Source: Corynebacterium casei LMG S-19264
GTDB taxonomy: Bacteria; Actinomycetota; Actinomycetes; Mycobacteriales; Mycobacteriaceae
Length of the DNA stretch: 64,000 nucleotides
Reading direction: 5' to 3'
NCBI RefSeq assembly: GCF_000550785.1
Contig: NZ_CP004350.1
Coordinates: forward strand, 600,009-664,008
The notes under the pieces were generated by a model, which was given only the letters and a program-made list of their open reading frames with translations, made no database searches and was not told the DNA's origin. Of this stretch, positions 8,221 through 16,557 are shown piece after piece; the stretch's first letter is position 1; the number at the start of each line of letters is the position of its first letter. Made by a program: the position numbers and the translations under genes.

Positions 8221-9845
8221 GTTCAGTCGCATCTCAAGCCTCCAGCAAGCTTGCAGAATTCCAAACCACAGTCGCTGAGTTCCAAGCCGCCTCCGCCGGA
8301 CAATACGCGGGCCCGTCGACTCCCTTCGAACTCATTTGGGACCGAATTCAAGCCACCGACGGACTCGAATCTTACAAACTCGTCGAACAAGTCGAGGCCG
8401 CCGTCGGCCCTACCAGAGAAGAACGCGATAGTCGTGGCAGTGGCAAGAAAGGCAAGGGCAATGCAGGACTCATTGGAATCGCTGGCGGGCTTTTAAAGAA
8501 CCTTCTTCTGGGAACGATAACGTCGTTTGGTGGCGGCATGATTGCGGACCGCATCAGGAAACTCTTGAATGATGACGAAGAAGATGATGATCAGTGCAGC
8601 GCACTTATTGACGATTCCAAGAAGTGCGCGGACACCATCGACGATATTTGCAGTACATCTGATTCGGCGATGTCAAGCATTCTTGAATCAAGCACTGGCT
8701 TCCTTTCCCTGCTAACCGAGGTGCTGCGGCGTACCCCACAGGGAATGCTGGTAACCGGTGTTCTGATGGCCGGAAACTACCTGATTGAAAACACCAACGA
8801 TCAGGTCGTGGGAACGTGCCAAGACCGTGATGACTTTCTGGATAAGTGTTACGAGGAACTCCTTAAGAAGTGCGATTGCATCTGCGATCGACCACTGCCG
8901 GAAGAACCACCAGAGACGGGCAACTGCCCAGCGCCTGAACCACCCGCCGGTGAATACGGTTGTGAACCACCGCCGAAGGAAGTCGAGCCGTGCCCAGAAC
9001 CAGAACCTGCGCCGGAACCAGAGGCACAACCTGAACCACAGCCCGAGCCGGAAAAGAAGAATCCAAACGAGACCAAGCCTGTGGAAACCATGCCGGTAGA
9101 AAACCCACCGGCGCAGAACCAGCCGGCGGAGAACCCAAAGCCGCAGCAGCCGTCGAATCCGACGCCAACCCAGCCGGTAGAAACCCCGAACGTGCCGAAA
9201 GACACGGATAAAGATAAGGGCACAGACAAGGGCAAAGACAAGGCCGAGTGTGAGAAGCCAAAGTGCCCACCAGAGGAAAAGCAGCAGCAAGAGCCGAAAC
9301 CAGAACCAAAGCCAGAGCCGAAGCCGGTAGAGAGCTGCGAACCTGAGCCAGCAGATGACTGCATCGATGAGCCAGAAGAGCCAACTGTGCCTGCTGAGCC
9401 AACGGAGGAGGAGAAGTGCGAGGTTGAGGAATCAACCAGCTGCAGCAGCCTGCTAGGCCTGGTCGGTGCGGGTGTTGCCATCCTGAGTATCGGTGCGCTG
9501 ATGTTCTTCGTTGCTGAGCATCTAGAAATCTTTGGAGAGACTCCAGAGCCAGCACCAGAACCTGAACCGGAGCCCGAACCGGCTCCTGAGCCAACACCGG
9601 AACCGGAAGAGCCGAAGGGTGGCGTGAAGCCACCGCCGGAGGATTTGTCGAAGGTTCCTGAGCCCACACCGCCACCGAAGAAGGTGCAGGCGGTCTCAGG
9701 TGCGGCAGATATTGTCGTAGAAAGCTCGGCCCCAGCGCAAGAGTATGCAGGCAGCGCAGCTGGAAGTGCCGCTGGTAGTTCGGCTGCTAGCTCAGTAGAT
9801 AGTTCGTCAAGTAGTTCACCGGCACGAAAGGCAGGGGCTTGGTAA
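8217..9845 (+). CDS. Proline-rich membrane protein (Rv3439c position)
   Basis: 542-residue protein of unknown function. An N-terminal helical region (1-75) is followed by a Gly/Leu hydrophobic stretch (about 82-108), a second hydrophobic segment (about 170-190), a Cys-rich part (about 219-260), and a long Pro/Glu/Lys-rich low-complexity region with PEPEP runs. A clear transmembrane helix follows (about 409-431), then another PEPEP region and an Ala/Ser-rich tail. It corresponds by position and composition to the alanine/proline-rich Rv3439c. It is coupled to the WXG100-sized gene before it and to the gene after it (TAATG). Helical N-terminus, partner-sized upstream gene and shared promoter are compatible with an ESX-4 substrate or envelope factor, which is inference. 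Confidence 0.75.
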   Translation: MSSVASQASSKLAEFQTTVAEFQAASAGQYAGPSTPFELIWDRIQATDGLESYKLVEQVEAAVGPTREERDSRGSGKKGKGNAGLIGIAGGLLKNLLLGTITSFGGGMIADRIRKLLNDDEEDDDQCSALIDDSKKCADTIDDICSTSDSAMSSILESSTGFLSLLTEVLRRTPQGMLVTGVLMAGNYLIENTNDQVVGTCQDRDDFLDKCYEELLKKCDCICDRPLPEEPPETGNCPAPEPPAGEYGCEPPPKEVEPCPEPEPAPEPEAQPEPQPEPEKKNPNETKPVETMPVENPPAQNQPAENPKPQQPSNPTPTQPVETPNVPKDTDKDKGTDKGKDKAECEKPKCPPEEKQQQEPKPEPKPEPKPVESCEPEPADDCIDEPEEPTVPAEPTEEEKCEVEESTSCSSLLGLVGAGVAILSIGALMFFVAEHLEIFGETPEPAPEPEPEPEPAPEPTPEPEEPKGGVKPPPEDLSKVPEPTPPPKKVQAVSGAADIVVESSAPAQEYAGSAAGSAAGSSAASSVDSSSSSSPARKAGAW

Positions 9846-10255
9846 TGGATTTTGAAGATTTCGCGCAGCAGTTTCGCAAGCGAGCAGCAGAGCGCCTCAC
9901 CGAATTTGAAAAGACGCTGGAAAAAGCGCAGCGCGACCTGGAAAAGTCAGCGGAACGAGCAGCGGCACAAGCCAAGCAGGACGCCCAAGCAAAACAGAGC
10001 CAGCACAGCCAGCACAGCCAGCACAGCCAGCACGGGCAACAACGGCAGCAGTGGGGTCAAGCGCAGCCAGCACAGTATGCTCAGCCGGTGTCGCAAAATC
10101 GTCCGTTGGATTACCGCACGCCAGATATTCCGGGCGCTGTGAAACAACCGCCGCCGGGGCAGGATACGCCCGTGCAGCAGCCGGTAGAAAAACAGCAAAC
10201 CCCAGCGCCGCGAAAGGCGCCGGGGCAGGTGAAGTCAGTGCTGCGAAGAGGCTAG
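9845..10255 (+). CDS. Small coiled-coil, Gln/Pro-rich protein
   Basis: 136-residue hydrophilic protein of unknown function. Residues 1-50 form a charged helix (FRKRAAERLTEFEKTLEKAQ) likely to be a coiled coil. It is followed by four perfect Ser-Gln-His triplets and a Gln/Pro-rich tail ending in basic residues. There is no signal peptide or membrane segment. ATG at 9845 overlaps the stop of the preceding gene (TAATG), so it is the third gene of the operon. Its stop lies one base from the stop of the convergent hydrolase gene, leaving no room for a separate terminator. Confidence 0.7.
   Translation: MDFEDFAQQFRKRAAERLTEFEKTLEKAQRDLEKSAERAAAQAKQDAQAKQSQHSQHSQHSQHGQQRQQWGQAQPAQYAQPVSQNRPLDYRTPDIPGAVKQPPPGQDTPVQQPVEKQQTPAPRKAPGQVKSVLRRG
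9998..10033 (+). repeat. Four perfect 9-bp tandem repeats
   Basis: AGCCAGCAC occurs four times head to tail and encodes Ser-Gln-His repeats. Arrays like this can change copy number in frame by slippage. Confidence 0.9.
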
Positions 10256-10256
10256 G

Positions 10257-11117
10257 TTAGAAATCCTGCTTGGCAGGAAGAAGCTCATCCTTGGTGGGCT
10301 CACCGGCCTTCTTCGCAAGCTCGTCGCCAAAGTAGCTTTCAACGCCCTTGGCAGCGGCATCTGGCTCGGAGAAATCAGAGTAAGTCTTATCGCCTTCGAG
10401 CTGGTGCAGCAAGAAACCAACCATCAGGCCGCGGGCGATTTCCGCCTGCGAAGCCTGGAAAGCACCAGAGCCGATAACTAGCTTGTACAGCAGGTCCTCG
10501 GAGAAACCCTGCTGAGTGCCCTTTTCAACTTCGCGGTAGACAACGTCGCCGCCGAAGTTGTAGGCGAGCTTCGCTGTGTTACCAGCGTTGAAAATATCGG
10601 AGCGACCGGAGCCGATGATAAGACCAGGAATGTCGAGGCGGCGCGCCGCGGCATCGGCAGAAGGCGAAGTCTGAGCAGGGTAGTAGGCGCCAACGGCCTT
10701 GACCTTGTCATTGTCTACAGCAGACAAAATGGCAGTGCCGCCACCCATGCCGTGGCCGATCAGACCAAGCTTGTGCGGGGAGACAGAAATATTGCTGTTG
10801 CCCAGCTTCACGCCGGCAGCAACCTGCAGGCTGGACTCCAGGTCAGCAGCCAAGTTGCGGTGGTTTGGGATAAGCCCGGTTTCGGTGTCCGGTGCGACAA
10901 CCACAAAGCCCCAGCTAGCCAGGTGGCGCAGCGTGGCGTGGTAATCCTTGACGCTTTTGCGCCAGTCATGCCCAAAAGCGACAGCTGGAAGACCCTTGCC
11001 TTCCGCCGGGGTGTAGACCTTGCCGGGCAGGCCGGCGTAATCAAGATCGCCGACGAGCACGCGGTGGCTTCCACGCTTGGACAACGTTGCCAGGTGTTTC
11101 TTCAAATTCGCAGACAC
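10257..11117 (-). CDS. Alpha/beta-hydrolase-fold protein lacking the usual nucleophile
   Basis: 286-residue protein of the dienelactone-hydrolase/acyl-hydrolase type; the substrate is unknown. The nucleophile elbow reads G-H-G-M-G-G at about residues 121-126, where active enzymes have G-x-S-x-G, so the catalytic serine is a glycine at position 123. The oxyanion-side motif VAFGHDW and the VVVAPDTE strand are present. GTG at 11117 (MSANLKK) is chosen; a longer reading to 11168 adds 17 residues that do not look conserved. A TATCCT hexamer just upstream would make it leaderless. Position next to glmS matches Rv3438 of M. tuberculosis. It may be a non-hydrolytic binding protein or use another residue. 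Confidence 0.8.
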   Translation of the reverse strand: MSANLKKHLATLSKRGSHRVLVGDLDYAGLPGKVYTPAEGKGLPAVAFGHDWRKSVKDYHATLRHLASWGFVVVAPDTETGLIPNHRNLAADLESSLQVAAGVKLGNSNISVSPHKLGLIGHGMGGGTAILSAVDNDKVKAVGAYYPAQTSPSADAAARRLDIPGLIIGSGRSDIFNAGNTAKLAYNFGGDVVYREVEKGTQQGFSEDLLYKLVIGSGAFQASQAEIARGLMVGFLLHQLEGDKTYSDFSEPDAAAKGVESYFGDELAKKAGEPTKDELLPAKQDF

Positions 11118-11289
11118 ATCACCCAGGATAGAACAAGATAACTTTCGATGATGCACCAACTGCGCCAAATGCGGGGAAATTATAAAGAATAGGGGTAGAA
11201 AAACTCCCTCCGCTCAGAATTTTTTGCAGCCGGTTTTCCCTGCTATCGGGAATATGTGCAAATTTGACGCTCTGCCTGGATCGATGAGA

Positions 11290-11310
11290 TACAATAACCT
11301 GTTGTAAAGT
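11290..11310 (+). promoter_or_regulatory. Candidate -10 boxes of glmS
   Basis: TACAAT (11290-11295) preceded by TTGACG (11264-11269, a long 20-base spacer), and TAAAGT (11305-11310), which is 8 bases from the ATG. No glmS ribozyme-like sequence was recognised in the 150-base gap. Confidence 0.35.
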
Positions 11311-11318
11311 TTAGGCTC

Positions 11319-13184
11319 ATGTGTGGAATCGTAGGATATGCCGGTCACCCGTCCGATAACCGTAAGTACTTTGCTGAAGATGTTGTCCTGGAGGGACTGC
11401 GCCGTTTGGAATACCGCGGCTATGACTCAGCAGGTCTTGCTGTGTACTCCGATGGGGAAGTCCATTGGCGTAAGAAGGCAGGCAAGGTTGCGGCGCTAGA
11501 AGGCGAAATCGCGGCGCGCCCATTGCCAGAATCGGTGCTTGGCATTGGTCACACCCGCTGGGCAACCCACGGTGGCCCGAGCGATGTTAACTCCCACCCA
11601 CATGTTGTGGCGGGCGGCAAGATTGCTGTGGTTCACAACGGCATTATTGAAAACTTTGCTGAGCTCAAGGCTGAGATGCAGGCGAAGGGCTATCACTTCG
11701 TATCCGAGACCGATACCGAGGTCGCGGCGACTGTCTTGGGCGATTTGTTCAAGGAAACGGGCGAGCTGACTTTGGCAATGCGCAAGGCTTGCCAGCTTTT
11801 CGATGGTGCTTTTACCCTGCTCGCCATCCACGCCGAGCAGCCAGATCGTATTGTCGCTGCACGCCGTGACTCCCCGCTAGTTATTGGTCTCGGTGAGGGC
11901 GAGAACTTCCTGGGCTCTGATGTGTCGGGCTTTATTGACTACACCAAGAAGGCCGTCGAGATGGAAAACGATCACATCGTGACCGTCACCGCCGACGAGA
12001 TTGTCATCACCGATTATGAAGGCAACCCGCAAGAAGGCAAGCGCTTCGACATCGAATGGGATGCAGCAGCTGCGGAAAAAGGTGGCTTTGCTTCTTTCAT
12101 GGAGAAGGAAATCCATGACCAGCCAGCAGCAGTGCGTGACACCCTGATGGGCCGCGTTGATGAAAAGGGCAACCTGGCCATCGACGAGCTGCGCATTGAT
12201 GAGTCGCTGCTGAAGTCTATCGACAAGATCATCGTTATCGCCTGCGGCACCGCGGCATATGCCGGCCACGTTGCGCGCTACGCCATCGAGCACTGGTGCC
12301 GTATCCCAACCGAGGTGGAACTGGCACACGAGTTCCGCTACCGCGACCCAATCGTGAATGAGAAGACCCTGGTTGTCGCTCTGTCGCAGTCGGGTGAAAC
12401 CATGGATACCCTCATGGCGGTGCGCCACGCACGCCAGCAGGGCGCGAAGGTTATCGCAATCTGCAACACTCAAGGCGCATCCATCCCACGTGAGTCGGAC
12501 GCAGCGCTGTACACCCACGCTGGTCCAGAAATCGCTGTGGCGTCCACCAAGGCTTTCTTGGCGCAGATCACCGCGACCTATGTCCTCGGCCTGTACCTGG
12601 CGCAGCTGCGCGGCAACATGTTCGCCGACGAAGTCGAGGCCATCCTGTCTGAGCTGCGCGCCATGCCAGACAAGGTACAGAAGGTCATCGACGGCAAGGA
12701 CGATGTCACCAAGCTGGCACAGTCCATGCAGGACGCCACTTCCGTGCTGTTTTTGGGCCGCCACGTTAGCTTCCCAGTTGCACTGGAAGGCGCGCTGAAG
12801 CTCAAGGAAATCGCTTATCTGCACGCCGAGGGCTTTGCAGCGGGCGAGCTTAAGCACGGCCCAATCGCACTGGTGGAAGAAGGCCAGCCGGTCTTCGTTA
12901 TCGTGCCATCGCCACGCGGCCGCGATTCCTTGCACTCCAAGGTCGTGTCCAATATTCAGGAAGTACGCGCGCGCGGCGCAATCACCATCGTGATTGCTGA
13001 AGAAGGCGATGAGGCAGTGGAGGCATACGCTAACCACATCATCCGCATTCCGCAGAGCCCAACGCTGATGCAGCCGCTGCTGGCTACGGTGCCACTGCAG
13101 ATCTTCGCCTGCAAGGTTGCAGAGTCCAAGGGCTATGACGTGGATCAGCCACGTAACCTGGCTAAATCCGTCACCGTGGAATAA
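11319..13184 (+). CDS. glmS: Glutamine-fructose-6-phosphate aminotransferase (isomerizing)
   Basis: Makes glucosamine-6-phosphate from fructose-6-phosphate and glutamine, the first step to UDP-GlcNAc. The 621-residue protein starts MCGIVGY, with Cys2 as the N-terminal glutaminase nucleophile. The class II amidotransferase domain (about 1-220) has HTRWATHG and the NGIIEN loop. Two SIS sugar-isomerase domains follow, with CGTAAYAG, SQSGET and ALKLKEIAYLHAEG. The C-terminus DQPRNLAKSVTVE is canonical. It is followed 19 bases later by alr, so two cell-wall precursor genes lie together. Confidence 0.98.
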   Translation: MCGIVGYAGHPSDNRKYFAEDVVLEGLRRLEYRGYDSAGLAVYSDGEVHWRKKAGKVAALEGEIAARPLPESVLGIGHTRWATHGGPSDVNSHPHVVAGGKIAVVHNGIIENFAELKAEMQAKGYHFVSETDTEVAATVLGDLFKETGELTLAMRKACQLFDGAFTLLAIHAEQPDRIVAARRDSPLVIGLGEGENFLGSDVSGFIDYTKKAVEMENDHIVTVTADEIVITDYEGNPQEGKRFDIEWDAAAAEKGGFASFMEKEIHDQPAAVRDTLMGRVDEKGNLAIDELRIDESLLKSIDKIIVIACGTAAYAGHVARYAIEHWCRIPTEVELAHEFRYRDPIVNEKTLVVALSQSGETMDTLMAVRHARQQGAKVIAICNTQGASIPRESDAALYTHAGPEIAVASTKAFLAQITATYVLGLYLAQLRGNMFADEVEAILSELRAMPDKVQKVIDGKDDVTKLAQSMQDATSVLFLGRHVSFPVALEGALKLKEIAYLHAEGFAAGELKHGPIALVEEGQPVFVIVPSPRGRDSLHSKVVSNIQEVRARGAITIVIAEEGDEAVEAYANHIIRIPQSPTLMQPLLATVPLQIFACKVAESKGYDVDQPRNLAKSVTVE

Positions 13185-13190
13185 CCGACC

Positions 13191-13196
13191 TACAAT
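13191..13196 (+). promoter_or_regulatory. -10 box TACAAT of alr, leaderless arrangement
   Basis: TACAAT lies in the 19-base glmS-alr gap and ends 7 bases before the alr ATG, so alr can be transcribed separately from a start at or next to its first codon. Confidence 0.5.
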
Positions 13197-13203
13197 AAGG
13201 CCC

Positions 13204-14304
13204 ATGTCGCTTCTTTCCACTCGAATCAACCTGGATGCCATCTCGCACAACGTTAGGCTGCTGAAGGATTTAGTTGGCCCCGATGTGCGCTTAATGTGCG
13301 TGGTCAAGGCGGATGCCTACGGCCACGGCGTGGAGCGGGTCGCGCCGGTCATGCTCAAAGCCGGCGCGGATGTCCTCGGTTGTGCCACGGTGGATGAGGC
13401 GGTCGCGCTGCGCAAGCTGGGCATTGATGCCCCGCTGGTGGCGTGGATGTGGGAGCCGCAGCAGGATCTCTCGGATGCGTTGAGCTCCGACATCGTTATC
13501 GGGGTTCCATCGCTGGCCCACGCTCAGACGCTGGTGGAGATTGAGGTTCCGGTCAAGGTGGTCATCAAGGTGGAGACCGGGATGCACCGCAATGGCGTGG
13601 ACCGTCAGCTGTGGGATGAGGTTTTCGCCTTGCTTGCCGATGCCCCGCATATCGAAGTCACAGGCCTCATGTCGCACTTAGCGTGCGCGGATGAACCGGA
13701 AAATCCCCATACCGATGTCCAAGCGGCAGAGTTCCGCGAGGCCATTGCGCGTGCACGTGAGATGGGCTTGGAGTGCCCGATTAACCACTTGGCAAATTCC
13801 CCAGCAACCCTGTCGCGCAAGGATTTGCACTTTGACCAGGTGCGCGTCGGCCTGGCCTCTTATGGCTTAGAACCCATCGCGGGCGTTGAACATGGCCTGC
13901 AGCCGGCGATGACGTGGGCGGCGAACATAGTCAACGTCAAGCCCATCAAACAAGGCGAGTCTTCGTGTTATGTCCTGACATGGACTGCCCCGGCAGATGG
14001 ATATCTAGCGGTTGTGCCCGTCGGTTACGCCGATGGCCTGCCGCGTTCAGTGCAGGGCTCACTCAACGTCACCATCGGTGGCAAGTCCTATCCTCAGGTC
14101 GGACGCGTTTCCATGGATCAGATCGTGGTGGATTTGGGAGAGAACCCTTTTGGCGTGCAGGCCGATGATGAGGCCATCATTTTTGGCGAAGGCGGCCAAA
14201 GTGCAACAGAGCTTGCCGATGCCATTGGCACCATCAACTATGAAGTTGTCTGCCGCCCCACCGGGCGCACCAAGCGCATCTACGAGGGAGGAATCGACCT
14301 ATGA
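13204..14304 (+). CDS. alr: Alanine racemase
   Basis: PLP enzyme that interconverts L- and D-alanine for peptidoglycan. The 366-residue protein begins MSLLSTRINLDA; the frame is open further upstream inside glmS, but this ATG matches the family start. The PLP lysine is K35 in VVKADAYGHG. The second catalytic residue, tyrosine, is in VGYADGLPR, and the C-terminal domain has GRVSMDQ. It overlaps tsaE by 4 bases (ATGA), starting the run alr-tsaE-157-aa protein-tsaB-rimI-tsaD. Confidence 0.97.
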   Translation: MSLLSTRINLDAISHNVRLLKDLVGPDVRLMCVVKADAYGHGVERVAPVMLKAGADVLGCATVDEAVALRKLGIDAPLVAWMWEPQQDLSDALSSDIVIGVPSLAHAQTLVEIEVPVKVVIKVETGMHRNGVDRQLWDEVFALLADAPHIEVTGLMSHLACADEPENPHTDVQAAEFREAIARAREMGLECPINHLANSPATLSRKDLHFDQVRVGLASYGLEPIAGVEHGLQPAMTWAANIVNVKPIKQGESSCYVLTWTAPADGYLAVVPVGYADGLPRSVQGSLNVTIGGKSYPQVGRVSMDQIVVDLGENPFGVQADDEAIIFGEGGQSATELADAIGTINYEVVCRPTGRTKRIYEGGIDL

Positions 14305-14792
14305 GTTTTCCACTCGAAGGACGCGAAGAATTCGCCACCGCAGAAGACACCCAAGCCTTTGGTGAGGCACTAGGCAAGACTTTGCGCGCCGGCGACGTGC
14401 TCATCATGGACGGGCCACTGGGAGCTGGAAAAACCACGCTGACCCAGGGCATCGCACGGGGCATGCAAGTTAAAGGCCGGGTAACTTCACCGACTTTTGT
14501 GATTGCACGCGAGCACCGTTCCCTAGTTGGCGGTCCCGCTCTTGTGCACGTGGATGCCTACAGGTTGTTGGGCGAAGAAGCCGGCGCAACCGACCCTTTG
14601 GGCGAGCTCGACTCGCTGGACCTGGACACCGACTTGGATGAGGCCGTAGTCATCGCCGAATGGGGCGGGGGATTAGTGGAGCAGATTTCCGAGCGCTATC
14701 TGCTTATTTCCTTGGACCGCGAATCCGCGCTGGAAGAAGACCCGGATTCCCACGCGCGCATCATTTCTTGGCGTTGGGTGGACAATTCCTGA
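14301..14792 (+). CDS. tsaE: tRNA threonylcarbamoyladenosine biosynthesis ATPase TsaE
   Basis: 163-residue P-loop ATPase that cycles the TsaB-TsaD complex forming t6A37 in ANN-decoding tRNAs. The Walker A motif GPLGAGKTTL (K44), the switch region TSPTF and the HVDAYRL Walker B-like segment are all present. It overlaps alr by four bases and stands in the same cluster as tsaB and tsaD. Confidence 0.95.
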   Translation: MSFPLEGREEFATAEDTQAFGEALGKTLRAGDVLIMDGPLGAGKTTLTQGIARGMQVKGRVTSPTFVIAREHRSLVGGPALVHVDAYRLLGEEAGATDPLGELDSLDLDTDLDEAVVIAEWGGGLVEQISERYLLISLDRESALEEDPDSHARIISWRWVDNS

Positions 14793-14836
14793 ATTTTCGC
14801 CTCCGGTTGTTAACACAGGCGATATCGCGCGTACTG

Positions 14837-14842
14837 TATAAC
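14837..14842 (+). promoter_or_regulatory. -10 box TATAAC before the 14894 gene
   Basis: TATAAC lies in the 101-base gap after tsaE; no good -35 box is seen at 16-18 bases. It would give a leader of about 45 bases containing the GAGGAG ribosome site at 14883-14888. Confidence 0.4.
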
Positions 14843-14893
14843 GGTGAATCTTCACACCCCCATGCACTAGTTTTTCAAATTTAGAGGAGTTCC

Positions 14894-15367
14894 ATGATTT
14901 CGCAAAAGTCCAAAGCACTCATCGGCGTTATTGTTGCAGGCTGGCTAGTCGTGCTCATGGGCTTGATTGCCTTCAACGCCACCCGTGCTGAGGCTGCTGT
15001 CACCGGCGATCTGGAATCCAGCATGGAAAAGGTCGACGACATGGAGCTGCACGGCACTTCCTTGGCGCCGCTGGATGTCTGGGGCGAAAACATCAACGCA
15101 GTGATGCCAATCTGTCCAGGTGTAACGGAAGAAAACATCGCGCAGCTCGGGGTTGACCCGGCACTGTTTACCTATGAAAACGGCGCTATCCCAGAGCACA
15201 CCAATTACATGCTGGTGCTGCCAATGGAAGGCCAGCCAATCGCGGAGAAGCACTTCCGCGAAAACATTGACTTGTGTGGCCAGCTGCAGTCTGCGCAGCC
15301 CATCAACCCAGCTGCCCTGATGACCTTCATCAAGGACCCAAATAACACCTGGTTCATGGTTGGCTAA
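14894..15367 (+). CDS. Membrane-anchored hypothetical protein in the t6A cluster
   Basis: 157-residue protein not recognised as a named family. One N-terminal hydrophobic segment (about 8-28), followed by ATRAEAAVTG, could be a signal anchor or a cleaved signal. The remaining 125 residues are predicted outside the membrane and include two cysteines (in MPICPG and IDLCGQ) that could form a disulfide. A GAGGAG site lies 5 bases before the ATG. Its TAA overlaps the tsaB ATG, so it is coupled to tsaB although an exported protein has no evident link to tRNA modification. Confidence 0.8.
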   Translation: MISQKSKALIGVIVAGWLVVLMGLIAFNATRAEAAVTGDLESSMEKVDDMELHGTSLAPLDVWGENINAVMPICPGVTEENIAQLGVDPALFTYENGAIPEHTNYMLVLPMEGQPIAEKHFRENIDLCGQLQSAQPINPAALMTFIKDPNNTWFMVG

Positions 15368-16065
15368 TGCGCGTTCTTGCTCTAGACACCGCCACCCCAG
15401 ACCTTGTCACCGGTGTAGTTGATACCTCATCCGGCCAGATCGATGAACAGGTCATTGAAGACACCCGTTTGCTCAGTGAGCAGTTGATGCCGGCGGTGGA
15501 AGAAGTCATCGGCAAGCAGACAAGCGGCTACAACGCCCTCGATGCCATTGCCGTGGGCGTTGGTCCCGGTCCCTTCACCGGCCTGCGCGTCGGCATGGCT
15601 ACCGCCTCGGCGCTGGGGCAAGCACTCGGCATACCCTTGCACGGTGTGTGTACCCATGACGCAATCGCGCACGAGGTCGCAACCAGCGTCGAGGAAGCAG
15701 CAACGCTGTTGGTCGCGACCGATGCGCGGCGGAAAGAAATCTACTTTGCCTACTACCGCATCACGAACGGCACCGCAGAGCGCGTAGGCGAGCCCAACGT
15801 GGTGCGTCCCGAAGACTTGCAGGTGCCCGCTGAGTTAGGCGAGCTGGATATCATCTCCATCCCAGCGAATCTTGTTGAACGCCTTCCTGAATCTGTGCGT
15901 GCCCTGCGCGTGCTTAACCAGCGCCCGACTACTGCTGCATTGGCCGCGGTCGCAGCTCTGGACGAAACCCCGCAGCCGTTAGTGCCGCTGTATCTACGCC
16001 GTCCGGATGCCAAGGAACCAGCGGCCAAGCCGCGCTCAGCAGCGATTCCAGAAGTGGAGCTTTAA
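15367..16065 (+). CDS. tsaB: tRNA threonylcarbamoyladenosine biosynthesis protein TsaB
   Basis: 232-residue ASKHA-fold protein that pairs with TsaD to transfer the threonylcarbamoyl group to A37 of tRNA. It starts MRVLALDTATPD, and has the GVGPGPFTGLRVG loop and the ATDARRKEIYFA segment typical of TsaB. It begins inside the stop codon of the preceding gene and ends directly before the GTG of rimI without any spacer. Confidence 0.95.
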   Translation: MRVLALDTATPDLVTGVVDTSSGQIDEQVIEDTRLLSEQLMPAVEEVIGKQTSGYNALDAIAVGVGPGPFTGLRVGMATASALGQALGIPLHGVCTHDAIAHEVATSVEEAATLLVATDARRKEIYFAYYRITNGTAERVGEPNVVRPEDLQVPAELGELDIISIPANLVERLPESVRALRVLNQRPTTAALAAVAALDETPQPLVPLYLRRPDAKEPAAKPRSAAIPEVEL

Positions 16066-16557
16066 GTGGAACTGCGCAAGCTGAACCACGCCGATGCCGC
16101 ACGCTGTGCCGAGCTCGAGGAGATCCTATTTCCCGGCGAAACCCCGTGGCACCGCGAGGTATTCGAGCAGGAATTCATCCAGCCGTATAACTTCTACTTC
16201 GGCGTCGAAGACGAAGGCCTGCTGGTGGGCTACGCCGGCCTAGCGCTGCGCGGCAACATGGATTATCCGGAGTTTGAAATCCTCACCATCGGCACTGATC
16301 CGCAGCATCAGCGCCGCGGAATTGGCCGAATGATGATGGACAATATCTGCCACATCGCGGATTTAAAGCACGCACCGATATTCTTAGAAGTGCGCGTGGG
16401 CAACGAGGCCGCCATCGAGATGTACAAAAATTATGGATTTGCGCACCTTGGCATTCGCCGCAATTACTACCAGCCCTCAGGCGCCGATGCGCACACCATG
16501 AAACGTGAAATTCAGACACAGACTCCAATTCAGACACAGACTCCAGGGGAGGAATGA
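16066..16557 (+). CDS. rimI: Ribosomal protein S18 alanine N-acetyltransferase
   Basis: 163-residue GNAT acetyltransferase; RimI acetylates the N-terminal alanine of S18. The acetyl-CoA loop QHQRRGIG and the conserved ILTIGTDP strand are present, and the C-terminal [20 protein letters not shown] pattern is typical. GTG at 16066 abuts the tsaB stop. The last residues contain a duplicated IQTQTP caused by a perfect 18-bp tandem repeat, making the tail longer than is usual. The stop overlaps the tsaD start. Confidence 0.93.
   Translation: MELRKLNHADAARCAELEEILFPGETPWHREVFEQEFIQPYNFYFGVEDEGLLVGYAGLALRGNMDYPEFEILTIGTDPQHQRRGIGRMMMDNICHIADLKHAPIFLEVRVGNEAAIEMYKNYGFAHLGIRRNYYQPSGADAHTMKREIQTQTPIQTQTPGEE
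16510..16545 (+). repeat. Perfect 18-bp tandem duplication in the rimI tail
   Basis: ATTCAGACACAGACTCCA occurs twice in direct succession at 16510-16527 and 16528-16545, in frame, immediately before the GGGGAGG ribosome site of tsaD. The identity of the copies suggests a recent duplication. Confidence 0.9.

Noticed and set aside
8712..9675. Long minus-strand open frames opposite the proline-rich gene
   Set aside because: They are Ser/Gly- or Arg/Leu-rich mirror translations of PEPEP repeats, without ribosome sites.
9998..10033. Tandem repeats as a CRISPR array
   Set aside because: Nine-base units without spacers, inside a coding frame.
11169..11318. glmS ribozyme/riboswitch
   Set aside because: The 150-base leader is too short and lacks recognisable ribozyme core; the type is also not expected in this group.
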